Shown piece after piece: positions 23,838 to 32,070 of a DNA stretch of 33,162 nt. The number at the start of each line of letters is the position of its first letter. Within the stretch, counting starts at the first letter, position 1. Source of the DNA: an uncultured Bacteroidales bacterium. GTDB taxonomy: Bacteria; Bacteroidota; Bacteroidia; Bacteroidales; Tenuifilaceae. The notes under the pieces are model-generated. The model was not told the DNA's origin. It ran no database searches and saw only the letters and a list, made by a program, of their open reading frames with translations. The stretch lies in NCBI GenBank assembly GCA_937915475.1, contig CALGIR010000027.1:1-33162 (forward strand). The letters are read 5' to 3'. Made by a program: the position numbers and the translations under genes.

Positions 23838-24299
23838 ATGATTCAGCGGATTCAAAGTCTATTCCTACTTCAGGTCATTATCCTGTTGACTTTTATGGTC
23901 TTTTTCCCTATTTCTGAGTTGATATCAACCTCAACCGAAATTGTGTATAAGTTTGGGTTTACTGGGATAAAAGCCGAAACAGAAATTAATGCTGCTTTTT
24001 CCATAGCTCCATACTCTATCCTAGTGGCTCTATGCCTACTAATAGCAGTTTTAACCCTTTTCCTTTTCAAGAAAAGGATGCTCCAAATACGGCTTACCAT
24101 ATTCAATATAGTTCTTTTGGTTGGTCTGCAAGGGTTAGCTTTCTACTATACAAATGCTGCAGGAAATGAGCTGGATGCCAGCTATTCATTTACCATTCTG
24201 TTTGTAGCTCCTATAGTATCAGCAATACTTTCGTTCCTTGCGCTAAGGGGAATCTCAAAGGATGAGGCATTAATTAGAAGTTTAAACAGGCTTAGATAA
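23838..24299 (+). CDS. DUF4293 family membrane protein
   Basis: This 153-residue protein has four membrane segments (about 5-30, 51-75, 84-103 and 118-135) and short polar loops. The opening MIQRIQSLFLLQVI and the layout match, from memory, the DUF4293 family found almost only in Bacteroidota; its function is unknown. It follows the SPFH gene by 62 bp and its transcript would be ended by the T-rich hairpin at the left end of the insertion sequence (24321-24363), which starts only 11 bp after its stop. Confidence 0.85.
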   Translation: MIQRIQSLFLLQVIILLTFMVFFPISELISTSTEIVYKFGFTGIKAETEINAAFSIAPYSILVALCLLIAVLTLFLFKKRMLQIRLTIFNIVLLVGLQGLAFYYTNAAGNELDASYSFTILFVAPIVSAILSFLALRGISKDEALIRSLNRLR

Positions 24300-24310
24300 A
24301 AATAAAACGA

Positions 24311-24333
24311 CATAATAAAAGTAGCCGTCTCAA
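24311..24333 (+). repeat. Left terminal inverted repeat of the IS
   Basis: These 23 bases match the right end in reverse over 22 positions. The end then forms a hairpin AGCCGTCTCAA (24323-24333)/TTGAGGCGGCT (24344-24354) followed by eight T residues on the plus strand, giving a terminator for the DUF4293 gene. Confidence 0.8.
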
Positions 24334-24363
24334 TAGGGTAATTTTGAGGCGGCTGTTTTTTTT
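24323..24363 (+). terminator. Hairpin terminator at the left IS end
   Basis: AGCCGTCTCAA (24323-24333) pairs with TTGAGGCGGCT (24344-24354) with one G-U-type mismatch; a run of T residues follows from 24356. It would stop transcripts of the SPFH-DUF4293 unit before they reach the transposase. Confidence 0.7.
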
Positions 24364-24428
24364 GAGATAAGTTTGCGAAAAACTTGATTTTTGCTGATTT
24401 TATAAAAAGGCGAGTGCTTGTCTTCCCT

Positions 24429-25973
24429 TTAGGCACTCATTTTCTTTAGATTATTGGCTAAAGCGTGTAATCCGAACTCCATTTCCACTTTTCCTAGCCC
24501 ACGGTGAGTAAACCGCGTGAAGTTTCTATTGTATTTGATATGGCCAAATACTGGCTCAACATCAACAGCACGTTTTTTTCTATACTTTTCTCCTATATCG
24601 CTTAGTAGCTTTTGGCAAACCTTCTTTTTGTGTAGCTCAAGATTGTGGTTTCGCTGAACTTGGCGATTTCCGATTCCTTTAAAACACAATGACCTTAACG
24701 GGCATCCCTGGCAATGTTTAGCCTGGTAAACACTATTTCTCTGCTTGTATCCTGATTTGGTCCTGGAGGTAAACTCAGTGATCTTATCCATGCTCTGACC
24801 CATTGGACAGATGTAAAAATCCTGATCCTCATTGTAATACAAATCGTCCCGGTGAAAGCCTTTCCTTTTGTCTTTCCCCTTTTTAGATAGCCCTTGTGCT
24901 TTATCAAAAGTGTTATACTTCACATAGGTCTCTATCCCTTTTTCTTCTAGGTAATCATTGTTCTCTTCACTGCCATAGCCAGCATCGGCCGTTAGGACTT
25001 CGGGGGTTAACTCATATAAATGCTCAAAGCTGTCCATGTGAGGTTTTAGGGTGTGGATATCATTGGCCTTTTGGTGTATGGTGTAGTGAAGGATAATCTG
25101 GTTCTCTGTACTGATCTGAACATTGTAGCCTGGCTTTAACTGACCGTTATTCATATGGTCGTCTTTCATCCGCATAAATGTGGCATCTGGATCCGTCTTG
25201 CTGCAGCTGTTTCTATCGCCCAGTAATTCTTCCTGCTTTTCATACTTTTTGAGATTGGATGAGAAGTTCTTCTGAATATAGCGCAGCTTAGCTTTGGCTT
25301 TGGCAGAAGCTTTTGGGTTGCTCCTGATCTTTTTTTCTATCTGCCTTACCGTTTTCTCTACTTTCTCTGGGGATAGCTCTTTAAAGCTCGGTGGGGTCGG
25401 GTCTGGTTCAAGATCACCCTCACCATCAGCAATAGCCTGAGCATAGTTCCAGAGCTGCTCAAGCTGCTCGACCATTTTATTCTTACGGGTCTTTATCGCA
25501 TTTCCCCAAACAAAGGTATACCGGCCAGCTACAGACTCTATTTTGGTGCCATCGGTATAAACTTCTTTTAGGGATACTAGCCCCTCCTCAGCCAAGAGCA
25601 GGACTACTTGCTTAAAGATATCTTTGAAGACATCTTTTAGCTTGTTGCTTCTAAACCGGGAAACGGTATTATGGTCGGCAACTTGGTTACCCGAGAGCCA
25701 CATGAAATTAATATTCTCGCGCATCGCTTTCTCGATCTTGCGGCTAGAGTAAATATTGTCCATGTAGGCATAGACCATCACCTTGAGCATCATCTTGGGA
25801 TGAAAACTCGGCCGGCCTTCTCTAGCATAAACCTCGGTTAACAGCTTAAGGTCCAATTGCTCAATAACACCATTCACAATCCGAACTGGATGATCTTTGG
25901 GTATAAGCTCTTCAATGGAGGGAGGAAACAACCAGTTTTGTTGCTGGTTATACTTCTGAAATTTTGGTCTCAT
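24429..25973 (-). CDS. IS1182-family transposase
   Basis: This 514-residue DDE transposase is intact, with no frameshift. The N-terminus MRPKFQKYNQQQNWLFPPSIEELI and the domain with HPKMMLKVMVYAYMDNIYSSRKIEKAMRENINFMWLSG (about 58-95) are typical. The catalytic Asp residues are likely Asp141 in VYTDGTKIES and the one in LTADAGYGSEEN (about 346), with Glu in VEPVFGHIKYNRNFTRFTHRGLGKVEMEFGLHALANNLKK near the end. A Cys-rich segment (HCQGCPLRSLCFKG) precedes the last catalytic residue, as in DDE_Tnp_1_6 proteins. It is the sole gene of the element and looks functional. Confidence 0.96.
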   Translation of the reverse strand: MRPKFQKYNQQQNWLFPPSIEELIPKDHPVRIVNGVIEQLDLKLLTEVYAREGRPSFHPKMMLKVMVYAYMDNIYSSRKIEKAMRENINFMWLSGNQVADHNTVSRFRSNKLKDVFKDIFKQVVLLLAEEGLVSLKEVYTDGTKIESVAGRYTFVWGNAIKTRKNKMVEQLEQLWNYAQAIADGEGDLEPDPTPPSFKELSPEKVEKTVRQIEKKIRSNPKASAKAKAKLRYIQKNFSSNLKKYEKQEELLGDRNSCSKTDPDATFMRMKDDHMNNGQLKPGYNVQISTENQIILHYTIHQKANDIHTLKPHMDSFEHLYELTPEVLTADAGYGSEENNDYLEEKGIETYVKYNTFDKAQGLSKKGKDKRKGFHRDDLYYNEDQDFYICPMGQSMDKITEFTSRTKSGYKQRNSVYQAKHCQGCPLRSLCFKGIGNRQVQRNHNLELHKKKVCQKLLSDIGEKYRKKRAVDVEPVFGHIKYNRNFTRFTHRGLGKVEMEFGLHALANNLKKMSA

Positions 25974-26058
25974 ATCGTTGATGTTCAGTACTATAAATAC
26001 AGTGAACCCACCCTATTTATCCAAATAATATATAATGAAATTGCCCCCTAAACAAAAG

Positions 26059-26090
26059 TAGCTGCCTCGGGTTTTGAGACAGCTACTTTT
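26059..26090 (-). terminator. Hairpin at the right IS end, candidate terminator for pyrI
   Basis: On the minus strand AAAAGTAGCTGTCTC (26076-26090) pairs with GAGGCAGCTACTTTT (26054-26068) with one mismatch and ends TTTTGTTT. It is 22 bp beyond the pyrI stop and could end the pyrB-pyrI transcript. Confidence 0.55.
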
Positions 26091-26096
26091 ATTATG
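26074..26096 (-). repeat. Right terminal inverted repeat of the IS
   Basis: Complement of the left repeat over 22 of 23 positions. It starts 15 bp from the pyrI stop codon. Confidence 0.8.
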
Positions 26097-26111
26097 AATT
26101 GTATTTCCTAA

Positions 26112-26570
26112 CTATATATAAACCATGTGCCCCTGATCAGTTATCTTTTCGCAGTAGTGACACTTTAAGGAAACATTCTGCTTGTCAACAACCTCGAATT
26201 TCGTTTTTATATCCTCAAAATTGGTTATACACTTTGGATTAACGCATTTTATAATTCCCTCTATGCGCTCGGGTACCTCAACTAACTTTTTCTCAACCAC
26301 GTTGTAACCTTTAATAACATTGAGTTTAGCATAGGGAGCCACAATAGCTATTCGGTTAATCTCTTCAAACTCAAAGAACTTATCGGCAATTTTAACAATT
26401 GCTTTTTTGCCCAACCTATGGCTTTCCATATTTGTTCCAAAAGTAATCAGGTTATCAATCTTATCGAGTCCTAGTATACTGATAACTTTAAAAAGACTTT
26501 GTGCAGGTATGTGGTCAATAACGGTACCATTCTCAATGGCACTAACGCTAAGTTTTTTTCCTTCTTTCAT
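26112..26570 (-). CDS. pyrI: Aspartate carbamoyltransferase regulatory subunit
   Basis: PyrI is the nucleotide-binding subunit of aspartate transcarbamoylase and conveys CTP inhibition and ATP activation to PyrB. The 152-residue protein has the allosteric domain (about 1-100, starting LSVSAIENGTVIDHIPAQ) and the zinc domain with Cys109, Cys114, Cys137 and Cys140 (CVNPKC and CHYC), which hold the PyrB contact. The length equals that of well-studied PyrI proteins. It follows pyrB by 21 bp on the minus strand. An insertion sequence begins 15 bp downstream. Confidence 0.97.
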   Translation of the reverse strand: MKEGKKLSVSAIENGTVIDHIPAQSLFKVISILGLDKIDNLITFGTNMESHRLGKKAIVKIADKFFEFEEINRIAIVAPYAKLNVIKGYNVVEKKLVEVPERIEGIIKCVNPKCITNFEDIKTKFEVVDKQNVSLKCHYCEKITDQGHMVYI

Positions 26571-26591
26571 GTTGATAATATTTTTTGTGGT

Positions 26592-27500
26592 TTATTTTAA
26601 ATCGAGTATCGAAGCCATTATGGCCATACGAGTATATACGCCATTAAGGGCCTGAGTAAAGTAGTAAGCCTTGGGGTTGGAGTCAACATCCGTATGAATT
26701 TCGTTTACTCTAGGAAGTGGATGAAGTACGCGCATTGTGGATTTAGTATCATCAAGCATTTTATTCCTTAAAACGTAAACATTTTTTACCTTTTCATACT
26801 CCACAGGATCGGAGAAACGCTCACGCTGCACCCTTGTCATATAGATGATATCGGCTTTATCCAAGTTCTGATCCAACTCCGTTTGTTCGGTATACTTCAG
26901 TCCCATTGAATCTAAATACATTTTGTACTCAATGGGCATTTTAAGTTCTTGCGGCGACACAAAGGTAAAGGATGCCCCAAACTGGCTCATTGCCATAAGT
27001 AGCGAGTGAACGGTTCGTCCATATTTCAGATCGCCAACTAAAAATATGTTCAAGCCTTCCAACGTACCCTGAGTTTTTCTTATGGAGAAAAGGTCGAGGA
27101 GCGTTTGAGTTGGGTGCTGATTTGCTCCGTCGCCTGCATTAATAATAGGCACAGGCGAAACCTCACTGGCATAGCGTGCGCTTCCTTCGATGGGATGACG
27201 CATTACAATTAAATCAGAATAGCTGGCAACCGTAAGAATGGTGTCCTTCAAACTCTCTCCTTTAGATATGGAAGAATTTGACGCCTCTGAGAAACCAATT
27301 ACCCTCCCTCCTAATCGGTTAATAGCGCTTTCAAAGCTAAGCCGTGTACGCGTTGAGGGCTCAAAAAAGAGCGAAGCAACAACTGTTTTGCTTAGGATGT
27401 TCTGAATTGGATTCTTTTCAAATTCCCCGGCCAGATCTAGGATTTTAATAATCTCCTCTTTACTGAGATTGTTAATGCCTACCAGACTTTTGTTTTTCAT
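26592..27500 (-). CDS. pyrB: Aspartate carbamoyltransferase catalytic subunit
   Basis: PyrB joins carbamoyl phosphate and aspartate to N-carbamoyl-aspartate, the committed step of pyrimidine synthesis. The 302-residue protein has FEPSTRTR at 46-53 for carbamoyl phosphate, Lys80 in SISKGES from the neighbouring subunit, RHPIEGSARY at 101-110, HPTQ at 129-132, and the aspartate-binding TRVQRERF near 225-232 with LHPLPRVNEI near 261-270. All catalytic residues are present. It is followed by pyrI as a PyrB-PyrI holoenzyme operon. No clear promoter was recognised; a terminator of the upstream unit lies in the 75-bp gap. Confidence 0.98.
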   Translation of the reverse strand: MKNKSLVGINNLSKEEIIKILDLAGEFEKNPIQNILSKTVVASLFFEPSTRTRLSFESAINRLGGRVIGFSEASNSSISKGESLKDTILTVASYSDLIVMRHPIEGSARYASEVSPVPIINAGDGANQHPTQTLLDLFSIRKTQGTLEGLNIFLVGDLKYGRTVHSLLMAMSQFGASFTFVSPQELKMPIEYKMYLDSMGLKYTEQTELDQNLDKADIIYMTRVQRERFSDPVEYEKVKNVYVLRNKMLDDTKSTMRVLHPLPRVNEIHTDVDSNPKAYYFTQALNGVYTRMAIMASILDLK

Positions 27501-27542
27501 GTTTTCGGTTTTTTGATTATTATTAACAACAAATGATTTATC

Positions 27543-27571
27543 AAAAAAAAGCCCCGTTAATAAACGAGGCT
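27543..27571 (-). terminator. Rho-independent terminator after the yigZ-like gene
   Basis: On the minus strand AGCCTCGTT (27563-27571) pairs with AACGGGGCT (27551-27559) with one G-U pair around TATT, followed by eight T residues (27543-27550). It separates the yigZ-like gene from pyrB; as the leader of pyrB has no competing structure visible, it does not look like an attenuator. Confidence 0.88.
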
Positions 27572-27575
27572 AAAA

Positions 27576-28196
27576 TTATTCGGTTCTTAAAAACTCGGCA
27601 ACAGCTGAGTCAATCAAATCAATTCTTTCCAATATTAAATCAACCTTTGATTGTCTAATACCTATTGTAATACTACACGAGGTATCGAAATGCTGATCGA
27701 TAACGCTCAATTCCTCATCCTTTATCATCCTCATCACATCGTTCATCATTGGGTAGGCAAAGCTCACATTGTATAAATCCCTTACAGTAAGTGTAGTAAT
27801 TTCAGCATTATCCAAAGCATCTGATGCTGCTTCTCTGTACGCATTAATCAATCCGGGAACACCCAGCTTTGTTCCACCAAAATAGCGTATCACCACCACT
27901 AGCGTATTTGTTAGATTTCGGCTAATAATTTGACCGTGAATTGGTTTCCCCCCAGTGCTCGATGGCTCACCATCATCGTTTGCGCGCCAAACATCGCCCT
28001 CAAATCCCAACACATATGCATAGCAATGATGCCGTGCATTATGATACTCCTTTTTAAGTTCGAGCACTATCTCCCTAGTCTCATCCTCTGAGTTAACAGG
28101 ATATGCCAGGGCAATAAACTTACTCCCCCTCTCCCTATAATACCCCTCTGATTTTTGGACTATTGTTTTATATGTATCAAGCTTATCCATAAACAT
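27576..28196 (-). CDS. yigZ: IMPACT/YigZ family protein
   Basis: The 206-residue protein belongs to the UPF0029/IMPACT family. The conserved core is SKFIALAYPVNSEDETREIVLELKKEYHNARHHCYAYVLG, then NDDGEPSSTGGKPIHGQIISRNLTNTLVVVIRYFGGTKLGVPGLINAYREAA, followed by a C-terminal ferredoxin-like domain (about 135-204). Bacterial members bind nucleic acids in structures, but their role is unsettled; YigZ is sometimes linked to dipeptide metabolism by gene context. It starts directly after the EamA gene, with no gap, so the two are translated from the same message. A terminator follows. Confidence 0.92.
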   Translation of the reverse strand: MFMDKLDTYKTIVQKSEGYYRERGSKFIALAYPVNSEDETREIVLELKKEYHNARHHCYAYVLGFEGDVWRANDDGEPSSTGGKPIHGQIISRNLTNTLVVVIRYFGGTKLGVPGLINAYREAASDALDNAEITTLTVRDLYNVSFAYPMMNDVMRMIKDEELSVIDQHFDTSCSITIGIRQSKVDLILERIDLIDSAVAEFLRTE

Positions 28197-29117
28197 TTAA
28201 CTCATCGATAAAACCACAATTGCCATACCCGATAATGCTATGCCAGCCCAGTTAATAAGGGTTGGGCGTTCTTTATAGGCTAAAAAACCTATAATTACGC
28301 TAAACGCAACAATACCAATATTATTAATTCCAAACACCGCAGAGCCTGCTGCCTGTAGCCCTGTATTTATATTAATATGATTTAATGCACGAATTAGAAA
28401 GTACATCGACCCAAAATTTGCTAGACCTAAAAGCGCCCCCAACACCCAAGTTTTGGGTTTAATAATACTTTTTAAGGCAGGTTTACTAAAGGGCAATATT
28501 AAAAGTCCCACCATTAACGAACTAGCAAAAACTACTGCCGAAAAGGTGGAGGCTAAATCATCGGAAATAAACTCTGATTGGGCATACTTCACAAATGAAT
28601 CCACTATGCCCATACCAATAAACAGAAATGCGGGAAGCATAATTGTTCGGGGATCGAAAACCTTATCGCTCTTTTTGAAAACGGTTAAAAAAACTGCAAT
28701 AAGGGCGAGGAGAATGCCCACAAGCTTTAAGGTTGATAGCATATCGTTTGCATCGTACCAAATTGAAAAGGCTATGGGAAATACAACCGACATTTTAACG
28801 GCAACGGTGGTAACAGCAACCCCTGCTTTTTGAGTACTCTTTGCTATAGCATAAAACGTTACTATAAACATAGCTCCAACCACAAGTGCTATTGGAAACC
28901 ATTTTTGGGTAATAATATGTGATGAGTAGGGGTTACTATCGCTCAAAAAAAAACCTGCAATGCAGGCAACGATATAATTGATAATAATGGCGCTGAAATT
29001 AACGACCCGATAACGTTCAATTTGCTTAAATAAAACGTAAATTAATGAAGAAGAAAGGATGCTTAAGAATAGAAAGATCATTCTATAAAGTTTTGACAAA
29101 ATTAGCTGTTTTTTCAT
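28197..29117 (-). CDS. EamA/DMT-family transporter
   Basis: The 306-residue protein has about ten hydrophobic helices in two halves, the pattern of two EamA (DUF6) repeats. Landmarks are the first half with VVGAMFIVTFYAIAKSTQKAGVAVTTVAVKMSVVFPIAFSIWY and the second with GALLGLANFGSMYFLIRALNHININTG. A second Met (residue 13, at 29081) opens the first helix more typically, so the true start may be shorter. The substrate (drug, metabolite, sugar) is not predictable. It overlaps nothing, and the yigZ-like gene follows without a gap. Confidence 0.88.
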   Translation of the reverse strand: MKKQLILSKLYRMIFLFLSILSSSLIYVLFKQIERYRVVNFSAIIINYIVACIAGFFLSDSNPYSSHIITQKWFPIALVVGAMFIVTFYAIAKSTQKAGVAVTTVAVKMSVVFPIAFSIWYDANDMLSTLKLVGILLALIAVFLTVFKKSDKVFDPRTIMLPAFLFIGMGIVDSFVKYAQSEFISDDLASTFSAVVFASSLMVGLLILPFSKPALKSIIKPKTWVLGALLGLANFGSMYFLIRALNHININTGLQAAGSAVFGINNIGIVAFSVIIGFLAYKERPTLINWAGIALSGMAIVVLSMS

Positions 29118-29200
29118 CTCTTAAAAACGAAAACAACCAAAATTCAGCTGTTTTAGCTAAAAAGTTATCAACATCGAATTAAACCCTTAACAGCAAAGCC

Positions 29201-29527
29201 CTAAAAACGCCCGTTGATTACAAGCAAAAAATCAACCATCAGTAAAAATAGTAGAACAAAATCCGCATCTTGCCAGCCTGCAACATTAAATATAATGGTA
29301 ATCAACATAAAAACCAGGACCAGAGTTCTATAGAAATCGATTGGTGCTGCTCTACTCTTTCGATGCTTTATAATTGAGATAAAGCGATACAGCAGAAAAG
29401 GTAAAAATGCCAGATAGAACATGATAGACCCCACCGAATAGGCGAAGTACCTTATTATACCAGCAAATAAAAGAAGCCCCGCTGTGTAAAGAATAACCTT
29501 ACGTTCAGATATTTTTCGCTTAACCAT
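29201..29527 (-). CDS. Small membrane protein, function unknown
   Basis: This 108-residue protein starts at ATG 29525-29527 (MVKRKISERKVILY). A longer TTG start at 29551 is rejected because a -7 box (29549-29556) would overlap it. Four hydrophobic segments (about 13-27, 32-48, 68-84 and 90-105) and basic loops predict an integral inner-membrane protein of the four-helix sort common in Bacteroidota. No motif gives a function. It stands alone between the EamA gene (83 bp) and the divergent ilvE spacer. Confidence 0.75.
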   Translation of the reverse strand: MVKRKISERKVILYTAGLLLFAGIIRYFAYSVGSIMFYLAFLPFLLYRFISIIKHRKSRAAPIDFYRTLVLVFMLITIIFNVAGWQDADFVLLFLLMVDFLLVINGRF

Positions 29528-29548
29528 TTTCCATTTAATTTCAAGAAA

Positions 29549-29556
29549 CAAAAGTA
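29549..29556 (-). promoter_or_regulatory. Candidate -7 box for the small membrane protein gene
   Basis: On the minus strand TACTTTTG matches TAnnTTTG exactly and is 21 nt before the ATG at 29527. Upstream there is only TTTA at 21 nt. Confidence 0.4.
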
Positions 29557-29920
29557 TAACGATATACTAACATTTGTTAAACATTTGAAAGAAGTTTGAA
29601 GAATTAAATCCTTCTCTAATAATATCTGTAGAGAAAAAAGGCTGCCAATTTATGAATCCTTTACAATGATTAGAAGTACTATGAAGATGGCTTCATTAAA
29701 AAACTTTAAAATCATTAAGCTGAAACACTAATTATTTTAAAAGTAAGCCTTAATGCATCAATTACATAATTATCAGAGATTAAAGATAATCATCCCAAAA
29801 TAGCAGTCTAATTATACATTACCAATGATTGTCATATAACATGGAAATAACTAATCGTTAATCATTGATATTTTTCTACCTTTGGGATATGGAAATTAGG
29901 ATATAGTATTAACATAAAAA
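29552..29920. other. 369-bp divergent spacer before ilvE with repeated CAATGATT sites
   Basis: The motif CAATGATT occurs at 29664-29671 and 29823-29830, and its complement AATCATTG at 29860-29867, just upstream of the ilvE -7 box at 29877-29884. No open reading frame or other structure of note. Confidence 0.45.
29877..29884 (+). promoter_or_regulatory. Candidate -7 box of ilvE
   Basis: TACCTTTG at 29877-29884 is an exact TAnnTTTG match and lies 45 nt before the ATG at 29930; no clean TTTG lies at 19 nt, which may mean activator dependence. The same eight bases precede the SPFH gene. Confidence 0.4.
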
Positions 29921-29929
29921 TTGATTGTT

Positions 29930-30949
29930 ATGCAACAACTAGATTGGAGTAATTTACCCTTTGGTTACATGAAAACCAAATACAACATTCGCTGCACCTA
30001 CAAGGATGGTAAGTGGGGCGAACTTGAGGCTTCAGATTCAGAATATATACCACTACACATTTCTGCAACTGCACTTCACTACGGACAACAAGCTTTTGAA
30101 GGTATGAAAGCTTACAAAGGAAAAGACAATAAGGTTAGGCTTTTTCGCTGGGAAGAAAATGCAAAACGTTTCCAAAAGTCTGCAGAGGGAATCCTAATGG
30201 AAAAGGTGCCAAGTGAACTTTTCCTTCAGGCTATTGTAAAAGCAGTAAAAATGAACTCTGATTTTGTACCACCCCACGGAACTGGTGCCTCACTCTACAT
30301 AAGACCATTACTTTTTGGTTCGGGTGCCGAGATGGGCGTTAAAGCTGCAAAAGAGTATACTTTTATCGTTTTTGTAATGCCCGTTGGACCTTACTTTAAA
30401 GAAGGATTTAATCCCACAAAAATTGCCATTGTTCGCGATAGCGACCGTGCTGCGCCACTTGGAACAGGAACTCTTAAGGTTGGTGGTAACTATGCTGCTA
30501 GCTTACGTGGCACTGTAAAAGTACAAAAAGCCGGTTATAGCTCTCCGATGTACCTCGACTGTGTAGAAAGAAAGTATATTGACGAGATAGGTGCGGCTAA
30601 CTTTTTTGGCATTAAGAACAATACCTATATTACCCCAAAATCACCGTCAATTCTTGGATCGATTACCAATAAGAGCATAATTACCCTAGCCGAAGATTTA
30701 GGGATAAAGACTGAGCGCCGTCCCATACTGGTTGAGGAGTTGAGCACCTTTGAGGAAGTTGGTGCTTGCGGAACGGCAGCGGTAATTTCACCAATTGGTG
30801 AGGTAAATGATCTTGAAAAGGGAAAAGTATACAAGTTCTGCCGTGATGGTAAGGCTGGGCCAATATCGAAAAAATTATACGAAACCCTTGTGGGTATTCA
30901 GTATGGCGATATTGAGGATAAGCATGGCTGGGTTACAATAATTGACTAA
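29930..30949 (+). CDS. ilvE: Branched-chain amino acid aminotransferase
   Basis: IlvE is a class IV (fold type IV) PLP enzyme that interconverts valine, leucine and isoleucine with their 2-oxo acids. The 339-residue protein begins at ATG 29930 (MQQLDWSNLPFGYMKTKYNI); a TTG three codons earlier is less likely. The opening HYGQQAFEGMKAYKG (about 50-64), the Schiff-base Lys183 in TLKVGGNYAA, YLDCVERKYIDEIGAANFFGI and EEVGACGTAAVISPI are typical of the eukaryote-like BCAT group. It is a single gene with a good terminator; no other isoleucine/valine genes are next to it. Regulatory inverted repeats lie upstream. Confidence 0.96.
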   Translation: MQQLDWSNLPFGYMKTKYNIRCTYKDGKWGELEASDSEYIPLHISATALHYGQQAFEGMKAYKGKDNKVRLFRWEENAKRFQKSAEGILMEKVPSELFLQAIVKAVKMNSDFVPPHGTGASLYIRPLLFGSGAEMGVKAAKEYTFIVFVMPVGPYFKEGFNPTKIAIVRDSDRAAPLGTGTLKVGGNYAASLRGTVKVQKAGYSSPMYLDCVERKYIDEIGAANFFGIKNNTYITPKSPSILGSITNKSIITLAEDLGIKTERRPILVEELSTFEEVGACGTAAVISPIGEVNDLEKGKVYKFCRDGKAGPISKKLYETLVGIQYGDIEDKHGWVTIID

Positions 30950-30974
30950 TTTACAGCAAGTAAAACTACATATC

Positions 30975-31005
30975 AAAGGGGCTATCTCGAAAGAGTAGCC
31001 CCTTT
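30975..31005 (+). terminator. Terminator after ilvE
   Basis: AAAGGGGCTA (30975-30984) and TAGCCCCTTT (30996-31005) pair perfectly around a loop that itself closes as TCT-CGAA-AGA. The following bases are T-rich but not a pure run. Confidence 0.85.
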
Positions 31006-31105
31006 ATACTTTAATCGGATATTGGCAATTAAACGTTTATATTCAAGATAAAAAACTAAGAGCATATAATTGCAACGGCTTGATAAATCGATGCTTGATT
31101 GTTTT

Positions 31106-32065
31106 TCACACCAGATTATTCCGCCTAAGCGATTCGAGAATATTCCGCTCAATTCTCTGCTCCACATCCTCAGCCTGTCCAGGGATAAATTTCTCTCCAA
31201 TAATATGCTCGTAAAGTTCAATATATCTTTTGCTGATGCTGCTCACAATATCGTCGCTCATCTCAGGCACTTTCTGACCTGGATTACCCATAAAGCCCTT
31301 CTCCATAAGCCACTCACGAACAAACTCCTTTGAAAGCTGACGCTGGGGTTCTCCCCTATCGAAACGCTCCTGATATCCATCTAAGTAAAAGTACCTTGAT
31401 GAATCGGGGGTATGAACCTCATCGATAAGGTAGATTTGGCCATTTTTTTTACCAAACTCATACTTAGTATCAACCAAAATCAATCCTCGCTCTTGAGCTA
31501 TTTCTGTGCCCTTTTCAAAAAGTTTATAGGTGTACTGCTCTATCTCCTTGTAATCCTTCTCCAGCACAAGCCCTTGACTTAGAATTTCCTCGCGCGAGAT
31601 ATTCTCATCATGCGCACCCTGCTCAGCCTTAGTTGATGGTGTTATGATAGGTTTTGGGAAAGCTTGATGCTCTTTCATACCATCGGGAATTTTTACACCG
31701 CTAATCTCCCGTGAACCCTTTTTGTAATCGCGCCATGCACTACCTGTGAGGTAGCCCCTAATAATCATCTCAATGGGAAAAGGCTCACATTTGTGGCCAA
31801 TGGTTACCATTGGGTCAGGCGAATCGATTTTCCAGTTTGGAACAATATGATGGGTGGCATCTAGGAACCTTGCTGCTATTTGGTTTAGTACCTGGCCCTT
31901 GTAGGGAATGCCCTTAGGAAGCACAACATCGAAAGCCGAAATTCTGTCGGAAACAATCATAACCAGAACATCGTTCTCTAGTGAGTATACATCGCGCACT
32001 TTACCATGGTAAACATTGGTTTGCCCTGGAAACCTATAGTTGGTATTTGCAATTGCGTCGCTCAT
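31106..32065 (-). CDS. purC: SAICAR synthetase (phosphoribosylaminoimidazole-succinocarboxamide synthase)
   Basis: PurC joins CAIR with aspartate using ATP, in purine synthesis. The 319-residue length fits the longer, yeast/Bacteroidota-type PurC. Clear marks are YHGKVRDVYSL near the start, VSDRISAFDVVLPKGIPYKGQVLN, EMIIRGYLTGSAWRDYKKG, ITPSTKAEQGAHDENIS, LILVDTKYEFGKKNG and LIDEVHTPDSSRYF with the metal and ATP-site acids. It starts 5 bp after phoH ends and is probably co-transcribed with it. Downstream is the ilvE terminator facing the other way. Confidence 0.97.
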   Translation of the reverse strand: MSDAIANTNYRFPGQTNVYHGKVRDVYSLENDVLVMIVSDRISAFDVVLPKGIPYKGQVLNQIAARFLDATHHIVPNWKIDSPDPMVTIGHKCEPFPIEMIIRGYLTGSAWRDYKKGSREISGVKIPDGMKEHQAFPKPIITPSTKAEQGAHDENISREEILSQGLVLEKDYKEIEQYTYKLFEKGTEIAQERGLILVDTKYEFGKKNGQIYLIDEVHTPDSSRYFYLDGYQERFDRGEPQRQLSKEFVREWLMEKGFMGNPGQKVPEMSDDIVSSISKRYIELYEHIIGEKFIPGQAEDVEQRIERNILESLRRNNLV

Positions 32066-32070
32066 TCGTA

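Larger units (their letters stand above)
24311..26096 (-). mobile_element. IS1182-family insertion sequence, complete
   Basis: A 514-residue transposase gene lies between inverted terminal repeats. The left end reads CATAATAAAAGTAGC at 24311-24325 and continues CGTCTCAA to 24333; the right end, read inward on the minus strand, is the same over 26096-26074 with one difference (C to T), 22 of 23 matching. Inside each repeat the sequence folds back to a hairpin. A target duplication could not be fixed because the ends are themselves palindromic at ATAAT; a 2-bp AT or TA duplication is possible. The size, about 1.79 kb, fits the family. It sits between the DUF4293 gene and pyrI, both pointing toward it, and breaks no gene. 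Confidence 0.88.

Noticed and set aside
27501..27575. Transcription attenuator in the pyrB leader
   Set aside because: The single hairpin with T-run is right behind the yigZ-like stop codon and there is no alternative antiterminator fold or leader peptide.
28453..28833. 126-codon open frame on the plus strand
   Set aside because: Antisense to the EamA gene; Ser/Thr/Lys-rich without motifs and no promoter.
30982..31221. 79-codon open frame on the minus strand after purC
   Set aside because: It runs out of the purC 3' end in another frame, crosses the ilvE terminator and has no recognisable features.
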